DNA of 64,000 nt from Astragalus membranaceus (GCA_039519185.1 CM076847.1:84751860-84815859); one strand, 5' to 3'. Counted from the stretch's first letter, positions 1 to 10,783 are shown. Translations and numbers: made by a program. The notes: generated by a model from the sequence alone, not told the origin.

Positions 1-301
1 ACAATAGAACCCGCATCATCTTTTTTTAACTTTATATAACAGCTTTTATTTTATTGGTGGTTTTCATCAGATCTTGCATGTGTGCTCAATTTCAATGTCT
101 TTGTTAATGTTTCTTTATTATTTATAATATTCTTATTTAATTTATAAAATTTGCTCCTAAACACGAGCGGGTATTAGTCTTTCATTGACAGTATATTGAG
201 ACGCTGTGCGGTAGTTACCAATATTGGTCCAAACTAAAAAAACTATATTTTACACAAATCAGATTTAGTCGACCCCGTGCAACGCACGGCAATAAGACTA
301 G
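1..301 (+). mobile_element. Helitron 3' end (5' part outside window)
   Basis: The block ends in a Helitron-type terminus. A 6-bp stem CCGTGC (275-280), loop AAC and GCACGG (284-289) are followed by 8 bases and then CTAG (298-301), with a T as the next host base. Plant Helitrons typically end in a GC-rich hairpin about 10 bases before CTRR and insert between A and T. No coding sequence is visible in the 301 bases. The 5' TC end and any Rep/helicase gene would lie outside the window, so autonomy cannot be judged. Confidence 0.7.
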
Positions 302-980
302 TTATGAGGAAACCGAACAACTTCACTTAATTTCACACACGCAGATCTCAATAATTAACCCACGCGTCAAAATCCCAGCGGATACCGACACGTAAATCTG
401 AGACTGACAACCCCCCGCGCACGTTGCTAACTTGCACTTCCGTTTCTCTCGTTGATTTTTCAATCAACCTCTCTGTCTGCAAAATTCTCTCCTTCCAGTT
501 CTCGATTCCTCTCTCTCCCTCTCTGTAAGTCGCGATTCCTCCCTCTCTCTCTCTTGGCTTTTTCTTTTTCTGCTGATTATTGTTTTCGTTTTTGCCAAAT
601 CTTTTAGCTTTGCATTCTGTATTCTGAATGATCGTTCATCAAATTCAGATTGACACGCCTACTCCTCCTTCATTTTCATTCCTCTGCTAACTCCTAACAT
701 CAACACACGCAATTACTCTGCTAACGCCAATTTCACTTTGCTCTCAAAAATCCCCCTCCCTCTCAATTACTCTTTAGATTAGCTGCAATCTTGTTCTCTT
801 TGATTGCAGCTCAGATTAGTCACTAATCACAATCTTAGGTGTTAGGTTTAGGTTTAGGTTTTTTGTTTAAACATTTTTCGTTTTTGGGGATTCGACTTTG
901 TGCCAGTGACTGTAACAAAATGAATTGCAAAATTTGATGATTGGGTTTGCAATTGGAATTAGAATTGGATTTTTAATGCA
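302..980 (+). promoter_or_regulatory. Promoter and 5' leader of the MUR3-like gene
   Basis: This stretch joins the Helitron end to the galactosyltransferase start codon. It is pyrimidine-rich: CT tracts at about 444-553 are typical of plant leaders. GTAAGT at about 525 could be the donor of a leader intron, but no acceptor can be chosen with confidence. Telomere-like TTAGGTTTAGGTTT repeats lie at 835-863. A two-codon upstream ORF (ATG CAA TGA, 976-984) overlaps the main ATG at 981. No TATA box can be placed with confidence. Confidence 0.5.
835..863 (+). promoter_or_regulatory. Telo-box-like tandem TTAGGTTT repeat
   Basis: Three to four tandem copies of the plant telomere heptamer type (TTAGGTTTAGGTTTAGG) sit about 120-145 bases upstream of the MUR3-like ATG. 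Short telo-boxes in leaders and first introns are a known plant regulatory motif bound by Myb/TRB-type factors. A regulatory role here is inferred from position and sequence only. Confidence 0.45.
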
Positions 981-2777
981 ATGAGACGGCGCCCTGTGAC
1001 GGGTGTGCTCCCTGATCAAATGGAAAAAGGGGGACCAAAGAATCATAATTCCCGCATTTGTTGTTTGGCATCTTTATCTGTATTCCTCTGGTTCTTTCTC
1101 TTGTACTTCCATTTTGTGGTCCTTCGAGGAGATAATAGCAACATTAGTAATAATAATTTTGTTGATTACTCAGCCAAATCAACACCTGTTTCTGTTAAGT
1201 ATGAACCTACCACAATCCATGTAACCGATTCCCGTCAAGTGCAACTGAAATCCCCTCCTAGAAAGATTGGTTTCCCTCACCCGGTGGAGGAGGTGCAAAA
1301 GAAAAAGAGTTACACCTCTCCTCCTCAGGATAAGAAGAAGAATTTCCCTTTTATCAAGGCATTGAGAACTGCTGAAAACAAGAGTGATCCTTGTGGGGGA
1401 AGGTATATTTATGTGCATGACCTTCCCTCAAGGTTTAATGAGGATATGTTGAAGGAGTGCAGGAGTTTGAGTCTTTGGACTAATATGTGTAAGTTCACCA
1501 CCAATGCTGGTCTTGGACCACCACTTGAGAATGTGGAAGGGGTTTTCTCCAATACTGGTTGGCATGCCACCAATCAGTTTGCTGTTGATGTAATATTCAG
1601 CAATCGGATGAAGCAGTATGAATGCTTGACTAAGGATTCCTCTATTGCTGCCGCTATTTTTGTACCCTTTTATGCTGGGTTTGACATCGCACGATATCTT
1701 TGGGGTTATAATATCTCGAGGAGGGATGCAGCTTCGCTTGAGCTGGTAGACTGGCTTATGAAGAGGCCAGAGTGGAGCATAATGAATGGCAGGGACCATT
1801 TTCTTGTTGCGGGAAGGATAACGTGGGATTTCCGAAGACTATCTGAGGAGGAGACAGACTGGGGCAATAAGCTTCTGTTTTTACCGGCAGCGAAGAATAT
1901 GTCCATGCTTGTGGTGGAATCCAGCCCCTGGAATGCCAATGATTTTGGGATTCCATATCCTACATACTTCCACCCTGCGAAAGATGCTGATGTGTTCAAT
2001 TGGCAGGATAGGATGAGGCGATTGGAGAGGAAATGGCTTTTCTCCTTTGCTGGAGCACCCCGTCCTGGTAACACCAAATCAATCAGGGGTCAATTAATTG
2101 AACAATGTAAAATGTCACATGTTGGGAAGCTGTTAGAATGTGACTTTGGTGAAAGCAAATGTCACTCTCCCAGCAGCATCATGCAGATGTTTCAAAGCTC
2201 TCAGTTCTGCTTGCAACCACAGGGTGATTCATACACACGAAGATCTGCCTTTGATTCAATGTTGGCTGGCTGTATACCTGTCTTCTTCCATCCAGGTTCA
2301 GCATACACGCAATATACTTGGCATCTTCCTAAGAATTATACCAAGTATTCTGTCTTCATTCCGGAGGATGACATTCGAAAGAGGAATATCAGTATAGAGG
2401 AAAGACTTAGTCAGATAGCTCCTGAACAAGTGAAAATCATGAGAGAAGAGGTCATTAGTCTCATTCCAAGACTAGTATATGCTGACCCTCGCTCAAAGTT
2501 AGAAACTCTTAAAGATGCCTTTGATGTTGCTGTACAAGCAGTAATTGACAAGGTTACTCATTTGAGGAAGGATGTTATTGAAGGTCTTACAGATGACAAC
2601 TTCATTGAGGAGAACAGTTGGAAGTATGCTTTGTTGGATGAGGGAAAGCATGAGGTAGGACCTCATGAATGGGATCCTTTCTTCTCAAAACCAAAGGATG
2701 GTAGTGGAGAAACCAGTGATTCTTCTGTTGAAGCTGCAAAAAATTCTTGGAAGATTGAGCAAAGTAATCACACATAA
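981..2777 (+). CDS. MUR3: Xyloglucan galactosyltransferase, MUR3/KATAMARI1 type (GT47)
   Basis: This single-exon ORF of 598 aa is an exostosin-family (GT47) glycosyltransferase. MUR3-type enzymes add beta-1,2-galactose to the third xylose of the xyloglucan repeat in the Golgi. The protein starts with a short basic cytosolic tail, then a hydrophobic anchor (about residues 26-48, CCLASLSVFLWFFLLYFHFV), a stem, and the exostosin domain from about residue 136 (GGRYIYVHDLPSRFN) to about 520. Family segments seen include WHATNQFAVDVIF, FVPFYAGFD, RDHFLVAGRITWDFRR, FCLQPQGDSYTRRSAFDSMLAGCIPVFF and a long C-terminal helix region. The length fits Arabidopsis MUR3 (about 619 aa), and the N-terminus resembles it after its first few residues. 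The ATG at 981 is the first in frame. No disabling change is visible. A paralogous GT47 specificity cannot be excluded from sequence alone. Confidence 0.9.
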   Translation: MRRRPVTGVLPDQMEKGGPKNHNSRICCLASLSVFLWFFLLYFHFVVLRGDNSNISNNNFVDYSAKSTPVSVKYEPTTIHVTDSRQVQLKSPPRKIGFPHPVEEVQKKKSYTSPPQDKKKNFPFIKALRTAENKSDPCGGRYIYVHDLPSRFNEDMLKECRSLSLWTNMCKFTTNAGLGPPLENVEGVFSNTGWHATNQFAVDVIFSNRMKQYECLTKDSSIAAAIFVPFYAGFDIARYLWGYNISRRDAASLELVDWLMKRPEWSIMNGRDHFLVAGRITWDFRRLSEEETDWGNKLLFLPAAKNMSMLVVESSPWNANDFGIPYPTYFHPAKDADVFNWQDRMRRLERKWLFSFAGAPRPGNTKSIRGQLIEQCKMSHVGKLLECDFGESKCHSPSSIMQMFQSSQFCLQPQGDSYTRRSAFDSMLAGCIPVFFHPGSAYTQYTWHLPKNYTKYSVFIPEDDIRKRNISIEERLSQIAPEQVKIMREEVISLIPRLVYADPRSKLETLKDAFDVAVQAVIDKVTHLRKDVIEGLTDDNFIEENSWKYALLDEGKHEVGPHEWDPFFSKPKDGSGETSDSSVEAAKNSWKIEQSNHT

Positions 2778-4749
2778 AGGGAAGCGAAAAAGATTGTCTA
2801 CAGTGATTGAACCGCGGGTTAGTGCAGATTGTGAAAAGCTTTCCCTGAGTTGGGAAAGAATTACAAATTATTGCTAGGATCTTGCTGTGAATTACTGCTC
2901 AACATGTGTTCAAGTAAATTGAGCTGGCGTGCTCGTTGGAAACCCCTGCGTGGGGACTTATTCTTTGCTTTACACGGTTTTGTTTTTTGCCTATAGATTT
3001 TCCTTCATTTCTGCTACAGGTACTCTCCTTAGCGTTCCCTAGGATGCATTTTGGGAGGTTTAATAATTTCTTTGTGTAATATGTTTATTTGTTTTATATA
3101 GGAAATATTTAAACAAATTTATTATGGGTAGATTGCTTTCTTTTGATTATGGCACATCCGGTTTAGTGTTTTTCTACTTCATATGCTGTATATGCCTGCG
3201 TGAGTGGCGACACTACTTAAAATCCACGTAACTAAAGAAAATTATTAGCTGTTTCATTTTCTGCTTTCTTGGCAAAAAAATTGGTAGGCAGAGTAAAGTC
3301 AGTCAACCAATTGATTGATTAAAATATTCTTAAGTATTGGTTATTTAAGACTCTGTCCAATTGATATTGTTGAACAATGATTGTTAATTGGCTGTACCTG
3401 TTAAACAATCGATGGTAGAAAATAGATTACAGTAAAATTCCCCTCCCCCAGTATGTAAGGTTCATTTCTTTGATATGCAAGTATGCATGACATGGACTCT
3501 ATATTGATGTTGAGATTTGCTTATGTGAAATGATTCATCATATGGTGATAAATACCAGAAGTTTCTTCCCAGTCAAATTTTGAAACATTCTTTCAATCTG
3601 CCAAGTGTGATTATTTTAGTGTGGAATTTTCTCTTTAAAGTACTATATATTCTTCAATTCCAACTTCTATTAGCTTGACCCATTAAACTATAATTGTGCA
3701 AAAATTACGGTTAGGTTTAACTAAAGCCATTCAGCCATTGGTTGCTTAAACCTTGTTAAGCGAAGAAAGTCAACTCAATATTGATCAAGGACCAGGCCAG
3801 CAGTTACTGTACATAGTTTTGATTTGTCTGTCCACTGTTTAGAAGCATCCGTAACAAAATACTACTTGTAATGACGTGTTTGGAACGGTGGTGACAGCTC
3901 TATCAATGTGCGTTGTGTTTTTTGAGGTATCCAGTGAGGACCTTTCACTGCAGTTTCCAATGCGGTTCCAAACAGGGTATAAGTCACACATGGAAAATGA
4001 TTGTAACAAGGAAAAACATTTTCTACATAGGGTGACAGAAGAAATGAGAACCCTTAGATAAACGAAAGAAGGGCAGAAGATTGACATTGATAACCTCTTT
4101 CTTAGAAGGGAATAGAAGACAATCAGTATGAAAGGGAAAAAACTTCATGCTATTTCCATTCACAGTGATCACTTCTACAAATATATATGTTTCTTGCTCT
4201 CTTATATAGCATGCTTTTCATCTGTAGCTTCTTTTGAAATGATCACATTGTTGCTGTTTTAAAAAAAATAATGAACCTGCATTTTAATTGGACTTCTGGC
4301 ATTTGTTATAACCATGGCAAGAGAAGATGTCAATGATAAGTGATCATGCATTCTGCGAGTAATCACTCCAGCATCTTCTTCTTCTTCTTCTTCTTCTTCT
4401 TGTTCGTCCAGCATCGTTAGGAACAAGCTAAGCCAAAAAAATAAAGAAATAACAACAGACAAAACATGCTTACAGAATAAAAATGCAGCTGCGTGCTGGT
4501 ATACAATATTTCCAAACAAATTTTCTTGCGTTTATGTAAACCATAAGAAGAAAAAAGTCGTCGAGCAACGAGCTTTCAAACGGTTACATAGTAACTAAAT
4601 AACTGCAGGACAAACAAAAATTTATAGTGAAATGAAGTTACTTGCAGCTAATTTGCATTTCTCTCAAGTTTCATCTGACTATATTATAGAAAACAAACTT
4701 CCTGACAGTGGTCAAAAGAATATATAGAAGGGGAAGTTAGCACATTAAC
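2778..4749. other. Intergenic: 3' regions of MUR3-like gene and psb28
   Basis: About 2 kb of AT-rich DNA separates two convergent genes. The first few hundred bases are presumably the 3' UTR of the MUR3-like gene, and the last part the 3' UTR of psb28. A (CTT)n microsatellite lies at 4374-4401. The short ORFs here show no recognisable domain. No RNA gene or mobile-element end was recognised. Confidence 0.6.
4374..4401. repeat. (CTT)n microsatellite
   Basis: About nine uninterrupted CTT units, seen directly, lie downstream of psb28. Confidence 0.9.
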
Positions 4750-5965
4750 TCAAGCTTTGATGAATTGCAAACCATTTGCATTAGAGTATCGCTCCATGAA
4801 TCTCATGAATCTATCCCAATCTCGCGGAGTACGCATTATATATTTGGCTTCAATTCCTGATGGTTTTCCATTCACAAATTTAGCATTTACATCAACAGAT
4901 TGAAGGACTCCTTCCTCATCAATCATGTAGAAGCCAGTGATGTCGCCTACTTCGCCAGATGAATCAAACACTGAGGGTTGATCAAACCTGAAAATAGCCA
5001 TGCCATTTGTTCCATCCTTTGATTTAGTCAGCTTCACATCTGGTATTGTTAATTCATCAGTTCCTTGAATGAACTGTATTTTAGGTTTCCCCGCCATCAT
5101 GATAATAGGCATGTGCTTGGGAGTAGTTTGAGTTACCATTGGTGACCTCAAACGAGGCACATGTAAACATTGACCACTGAATGAGGAGTTTAAGCTTCCA
5201 TGGATAGTTGAAGAAGTGACTGCATAAACAAAGAGGGTACTATAATGTTCACCATGAACATTAAATCATAAGCATCAATTTTTATTTTGCCAGTGCTAAG
5301 AAATCATTTGTATCTCTAAAGACTTGGGATCAAGGGAAGATGGTAATTAAAACTAAGGGGAGTTCTAAGATTACTCGACTTCAAATCATATTCTCAACAA
5401 CATTACAGAAGAGTAAATTCTGTTACTAATTGAATATTTTTGGTTGTCCTGTTCCGTTTCTTCATAACATGGGTGCTTATCATCCCTCAAAACTTGCAAT
5501 GTAGAGAGGCCACATATTCTTGAAAGCAGAAATGGTTGGGCAAAACAATATATCATCTCCTTTTTGCATGTATTCAAAAACATCATCCATTAATGTGTTT
5601 ACCATCAGGTTCTATATTTTTACACACTGCAAGAATTAATTAAAGCTACCCTAATTATGCTTTGCTAATTTGACCTACTAGAATGCCAACCTTAATTGAA
5701 AGTAATCCACAAGGCCTTAACTCTTAACCCCACAAAATAATCTAACTCAAATTATGGAATTTTAGGTGTAAAACTTTATATATTCAAATTATCAATGATA
5801 ACCCCGGAAGTTGAGTTCCCAAGCTTGCTGAGGATAAGAAAAAACATGATTTTTTTTTAATCTGACAAAAATATTACTATAAAAATCAATACCTGAGAAT
5901 GAGCGTGGCTTCTGAATGGAGTTATAGAGGGGAGAGGACAACGCAAGAGAATGCAGAGTTGCCAT
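4750..5965 (-). CDS. PSB28: Photosystem II assembly protein Psb28, chloroplast precursor (2 exons)
   Basis: Exon 1 is 5893-5965 (ATG at 5965-5963) and exon 2 is 4750-5219. Donor CAG|GTATTG and acceptor TTTATGCAG|TC join in phase 1 to give 180 aa, close to the usual plant length. The N-terminal ~65 residues are Ser/Thr/Leu-rich and acid-poor, as expected for a chloroplast transit peptide. The conserved Psb28 core follows: IQFIQGTDELTIPDVKLTKS, GMAIFRFDQPSVF, GDITGFYMIDEEG, VNAKFVNGKPSGIEAKY and MRTPRDWDRFMRFMERY. Psb28 is a soluble factor that binds CP47-containing intermediates during photosystem II assembly and repair. The 673-bp intron shows no obvious insertion. The start is chosen because the acceptor-to-donor join restores a transit peptide, which the exon-2 internal ATG alone would lack. 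Confidence 0.92.
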
Positions 5966-6995
5966 TGCAAGGAAGAGAGGGAATCAGAGAAGCAGTTCTC
6001 AACAGTTTGCCTCTCTAGTAAAGTAAAATAGTCATAAAATGAAATAATAAGAGAGAAAAATTGTGGTTCACAAAAAGTCTGGTGTGTCTCAAACTCAACC
6101 ATTCACTTGTGAGTTGTGATGATAACTCTAGTCTTTTTGAAATGGATGAGAGCCATCTGATTTGCCCATTCATTGATGTTGCTGACATGGCATTGCCAAT
6201 CCACGAATGATACACGTTGCATGATGAATTATGATATTTATGCTCCATTTTTTTTATAAAAGCAAAAGATGGTACCAATATATACCAAAACCAGGACATA
6301 AAGGGTGCCCTAACTTATATACAGGGAACATGAAAACACACACTAATAGATAATAATGGAGCGGCACGCACTCATAATAAAGAAACTGTGGTCTCCTCGA
6401 CCTAGCAAGAAATCACTACCAAGAGAGGGACTTACCCTGTAGAACAACCAAATCGCAGTCTGGAACTTTGGCTAGGAAAATACATCAATTTCGCATATCT
6501 CAAAGGAGTCGGAGAATTGAATGTCAAATTAGACTCAAACCCCGCTTCTTCCTAGCCCTTCGGCCAAAGGCATAGAAGGCCGAAAAAAGAGAGAATAAGT
6601 CGGGTGGCATTGGTAGTTTCCACCCCAACCATTGAAAAACCTCATACCCTATAGGCGAAGTGACACCTTATAAACAACCGGATGATAAACCATAGAAAAC
6701 ATTTACACTTTCAGCACAAAAATGGCCACCCAAATAGGCCTCTCGTGAATTGTCTACATTTTTAACAATTCATACTTAAAAATGCCCACTAGCACGGAGA
6801 GTGGGGTAACAGAGTGGAGGTGTATAAGTTAAAAAAAGGGTGTGGGTAGCACTCCTTTACCATCTGATATCTAGATCTTTAAATCACTATATTTGTGTTG
6901 AGTGGAATAGGAATTGATTATTATTGTGGTAGCTTCTTATTCACATTGGAGATTCTTTACCTACAAATTATCAATTCAACCTATTTTTCAACCTT
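5966..6995. other. Intergenic region upstream of psb28 (mostly unassigned)
   Basis: The part next to psb28 must hold its promoter and leader. A segment at about 6390-6700, with GGCCGAA-type motifs, looks repeat-derived but could not be assigned to a family. At 6791-6884 there is a copy of a short repeat also present at 18939-19033. Nothing else is supported up to the target-site duplication at 6996. Confidence 0.5.
6791..6884 (+). repeat. Dispersed repeat, copy 1 (second copy at 18939-19033)
   Basis: From AGCACGGAGAGTGGGGTAA to CTAGATCTTTAAAT this segment matches 18939-19033 with only a few mismatches and one indel. Sequence on either side differs. It may be half of a MITE or a solo fragment; no terminal inverted repeat or target duplication was found. 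Confidence 0.7.
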
Positions 6996-7000
6996 CATAC

Positions 7001-7366
7001 TGTTCTGGAGTGGACCAATGGGTCCCATTAGCAAAACCAGGAGGTGCGCTTAGCAATTAATATGGATCAGTCCAACCGATTCAGCCCATATCCACCTCAT
7101 GTGAGCCCAACATGCTTGGACGGTCAAGATCGACTCTACCCATCCAACGATCCACGAGAGGGCACGATTTCCTATAAATATAGGCAAACTTTGCCCTAAG
7201 AAAGGTTCAATCTCTAATCCTTAGTACATTCACTCATATATTCGATATACTGACTTGAACGTCGGAGTGGCTTTGCAGGTACCCCCCGGGCGCTCACTGA
7301 CCTCCTGCTAGGGCAGCAAGAGACCTACCAACAACAGCCAACCAAAATACTGCTAGGTACAGAACA
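7001..7366 (+). repeat. 5' LTR of the LARD-like element
   Basis: The LTR is 366 bp with TGTTCT/AGAACA ends, and is matched by 15351-15695 with small indels. CTATAAATA at 7172-7180 is a plausible TATA box, which would put transcription start near 7205. Confidence 0.9.
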
Positions 7367-7367
7367 T

Positions 7368-7384
7368 TGGCGACCACAATGGGA
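7368..7384 (+). other. Primer binding site of the LARD-like element
   Basis: TGGCGACCACAATGGGA lies one base after the LTR end. Position and the leading TGG (pairing with a tRNA 3' CCA) fit a minus-strand primer site. The shape resembles sites of Tat/Ogre-type gypsy elements, but the tRNA was not determined. Confidence 0.7.
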
Positions 7385-7434
7385 GATATCTATCTTTCAC
7401 ATCATCACTACTCGAGTTTTTCTCTTGCTACTGC

Positions 7435-8204
7435 ATGGCTCCCAGAGGCAGGCCCCGGATTCAAAGCATTGCCCTACCGGCATCCCGATCAGAGGATACT
7501 CCGGAAGGCAACGTCGTAACCCTACCTGACGAGGGTACCAGTCAGCCTGCCCAGCCTTCGAATGTGAGTCAGCTTTTGGATCCCCTGGCCAATCGCACTC
7601 AAGCTATGCTGCATCAGGAAGACCAGCAGAGTGCTAAGGGCATGCCCAACCCAGCGCCCATGAGGGCGCCTGGTAGGGCGCCAGGGCAGCATCAGACAGC
7701 GCCCATGAGGGCGCCTGGCAGGGCGCCATGACAACATCAGGCAGCGCCCATGAGGGCGCCTGGCAGGGGAACCCTTCCTCCAACAACGGTGACTTCGAGG
7801 CACCATCGTTCTTCCCCTCATGGAGGATCAGGCTCACCTCCAAGGGACCCATCCATCCCCTCCAGATGATACCTACCAGCCTCACGACTCCCGCTCCAGG
7901 ACCTCCTCACGCGCATCCCTTGATACTCGAGAGAGGTCAAGGAACCGGGTCGACACCCACGGAGGCACCACCGGGGATCGCCATCGAAAAGATCCCCCGA
8001 CCGACGCAGGCATCAAAAGTACATGGACTATGAAGAAGACAACATGGCCTACCAAGAGGAGGCAAATGTTGGCAGCATGAAGGCTGATCTGACTTGTTAT
8101 GGGCACAGTACCAGCAAATGCAGCACCCCCACGGATGACCTTGAAGAAGGGAAGCTCGCCCAATACGTGAATGAAGAAGAGGATGAAACTCGCGACTTCG
8201 AATA
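7435..8204 (+). pseudogene. Gag-leader-like ORF remnant, frameshifted
   Basis: An ATG at 7435 opens a 98-codon frame beginning MAPRGRPRIQSIALPASRS. It soon runs into GGCGCC repeats translated as (APMRAPGRAP)n and stops at 7731. Coding-like character continues in other frames: an Arg/Ser/Asp-rich segment at 7820-8010 and an acidic segment (MDYEEDNMAYQEEANVGS) at 8023-8204. This resembles the variable N-terminal part of gypsy gag polyproteins, but no capsid domain, zinc knuckle or enzyme follows. I treat it as a decayed or vestigial gag start; a real function is not supported. Confidence 0.45.
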
Positions 8205-8640
8205 AGGAGCAGAGCATCAGGACTCGACCCTAAGGCTAGGCTTAGTTATGAATTTTGTTGTTTGAGTACAAATAAAATACAAGCAGAAACCAAGGACCAA
8301 GGCGCCTACGAGGGCGCCAAGTGAACTCTCAGCCTGGCACCCAAGAGGGCGCCTTGCAGGGCGCCAAGGCAAGCACAAGCCAGCACCCAGAAGGGCGCCT
8401 GGCAGGGAGCCAAAAGATCTACACGCGAACAATCTGGCCTCAGGCGCACACGAGGGCGCCAACTCTCAGGAACACGACAAGGCGCCCATGAGGGCGCCAG
8501 ATCCTGCTCCAAGAGGCGGCAGCAAAAACAACGCAACAAGGCGCCCATGAGGGCGCCAGATCCTGCTCCAAGAGGCGGCTCCATGATCAACGTGACAAGG
8601 CGCCCAAGGCGCCCACGAGGGCGCCATCAACAGAATAAAA
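7650..8640 (+). repeat. GGCGCC-N6-GGCGCC motif cluster, part 1
   Basis: Clusters at about 7660-7770 and 8300-8640 repeat a unit of the form GGCGCCCATGAGGGCGCC, a pair of 6-bp palindromes with a six-base spacer such as CATGAG or CACGAG, often followed by TGGCAGGGCGCC. The same motif returns at 10730-10785, 12800-13340 and 14230-15020 of the same element. Confidence 0.9.
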
Positions 8641-9297
8641 CACTTACCGAGAAGGAGAAACGTTGAAGCGGGTAGACCCTACCTCCCTTCTCTTCTTCAA
8701 GTGGGTGCTCCAAAGAAACCTAATCCTTCCTCCCCCACGAAATTTCAAGTGCGGACCACAGGATGGAGACCCACCTATTTATAGAAGGTAAATAGGTGAG
8801 GAGTAAATCATCTCTCCAAGTATTTATCTAGAGAGTAAAAACCTAAAGCCAAGATCATCTCTCCCAGTATGGGAGTCAGGGGTGTCATGGCGCGCTCATC
8901 TTCCTAAGGCAAAGCAGCCAAGATCACGGCACCCACCCGGCGGGGATCCAAGGCATGAGACCACGATGTCTTGGGTAGCAAGCGCCGAGAAAGGCGCGGA
9001 AGTCAAGCAAATGTCGATACCATGAGGTCACAGACACCAGAGATACCCACCTACAAGGGTGATGTCTAGTTTGCAAGCCACAACTTCATCTGTGTTTATT
9101 CGATAGAGGCGTGTAAGCATGCGTTGGAAAGCTAAGAAGCAGAGCTACAATTCTCATGTTAAGCTCGAAATCCAATTCATACGTGTCCGCACCCAGGAAG
9201 GGAAACAAGCTGACGGCACCATGGCAAGCCAGCACCCAAGGTGCCCAGGAGGGCGCCAAATCCTGTCACGGAAGCAGCCAGCGTGGCACGTAAGAAA

Positions 9298-9545
9298 ATT
9301 AAAGTATGTATGAGCATGTGAGTGCATGAGCACGTAAGAAAATTAACGGATGCATGAGCATGTGAGTGCATGAGCACAAAAGAAAAGAAAATAGTGCACG
9401 AGCACGTGAGCAAAAAACATAGTGCACAAGCACGTGAGAAAATAAAATAGTGCACGAGCACGTGAGCAAATAACGTAGTGCGCGAGTACGTGAGAAAATC
9501 AAATGATGCATGAGCGTGAGAGGAAATAAAGTAACGCGTGAAGTG
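9298..9545 (+). repeat. Minisatellite with GAGCACGTGAGAAAAT-type units
   Basis: Roughly 30-bp units containing TGCATGAGCACGTGAGAAAA and ATAGTGCACGAGCACGTGAG repeat imperfectly about eight times. Each carries CACGTG or GTGCAC palindromes. It lies inside the LARD-like element and is non-coding. Confidence 0.8.
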
Positions 9546-9779
9546 ATGGTGTCATTCTGCTCACCCTCACACTCTCCTCCGCTCGCTCTCACACTCTCCT
9601 ATGCTCTCCCCCTAGGTGAAATGTAATCGGCCAAGAGGAAAAGAAAATGTGGTGTTGCTCGCCCATACTCACCATCAATCACCTCGACCAAGGCAAGTCA
9701 GCAAAAAATATCAATAGACGAGCAGGATAATTGTTGTGATCATCTGACAAAATTAGCAGACCCGACGACGGCACGAGCC

Positions 9780-9945
9780 GTAAGGGAAACCTAACCTACG
9801 AGGGCATCCTAAACGACAACGTCAAGTCCAGACCATCCCCCAGGATAATCTCGACTTAGGGGGCAACGGTGGAACCAGGTCAATATTCACCGGAGACACC
9901 ACCGGGGATCGCCATCGAGGAGATCCCTCGACCGACGCAGGTCAA
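9780..9945 (+). repeat. Internal duplicates of element segments
   Basis: 9820-9862 (ending GACTTAGGGGGCAAC) resembles the tract just before the 3' LTR (ending GGCTTGGGGGGCAAC at 15350). 9893-9943 (CACCACCGGGGATCGCCATC) resembles 7968-8012. Both show past internal rearrangement of the element. Confidence 0.65.
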
Positions 9946-9956
9946 TATCGAACGTC

Positions 9957-10450
9957 ACCACGAGGTGTTAACTTTGCCACGAGGCACGAAGCGGCTTCGA
10001 AAATGGTCGCAACCTCTGGTGGGTGAGTTAAATTCAGATCGATCTTGATAAACTGCCCCCAGAGTTAACTTTGCCACGAGGCACGAAGCGACTTTAAACG
10101 TGTCGCAACCTCTGATGGGCGAGTTAAATTGAGATCGATTCTGATAAACTGCCCCCAGAGTCCCACGAGGTGCGAAGTGACTTTAAACGTGTCACAACCT
10201 CTGATGGGCGAGTTAAATTCAGATCGATTCTGATAAACTGCCCCCAGAGTCCCACGAGGTGCGAAGTGACTTTAAACGTGTCACAACCTCTGATGGGCGA
10301 GTTAAATTCAGATCGATTCTGATAAACTGCCCCCAGAGTTAAATTTACCACGAGGCACGAAGCGACTTTAAACGTGTCGCAACCTCTGATGGGCGAGTTA
10401 AATTCAGACCGAGTTCTGATAAACTGCTCCCAGAGTTAACATTGCCACGA
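9957..10450 (+). repeat. Tandem repeat, ~100-bp unit, about 5 copies
   Basis: The unit contains CACGAGGCACGAAGCGACTT, GTGTCGCAACCTCTGATGGG, CGAGTTAAATTCAGATCGAT and GATAAACTGCCCCCAGAGTT. Copies begin at about 9957, 10074, 10160, 10252 and 10347, and some have internal deletions. It is non-coding and inside the LARD-like element. Confidence 0.88.
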
Positions 10451-10783
10451 GGCGATATGAGATCATACATTCAGATGCGCAAGGCGATGACTGGCGCCCA
10501 AGGCCATCTTACGCGTGCCAGTTATAAGTATAAGAAACAAGCCTGGAACCTCATGGTCAAATTGAAAGATCGTGGAAATATCAAACAGATAATGGTAAGG
10601 ACAGAAGAAGCAATTCCCCTCGGCACCAAGCGAGCCCTGAAATTTCATCAAGAAGAAAAACAGGCTAAGAGACAGGATGAGCAACAAAAATAAAGCAGAT
10701 TGCCAAGCACGCGTCCACACAAGCCAGCGCCCATGAGGGCGCCTGGCAGGGCGCCAGTGAAGAGCAGCCAGCGCCCATGAGGG

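Noticed and set aside
3876..4087. Overlapping ORFs of 61 and 82 codons on opposite strands
   Set aside because: No recognisable domain, short, in presumed 3' intergenic DNA; no splice or expression support.
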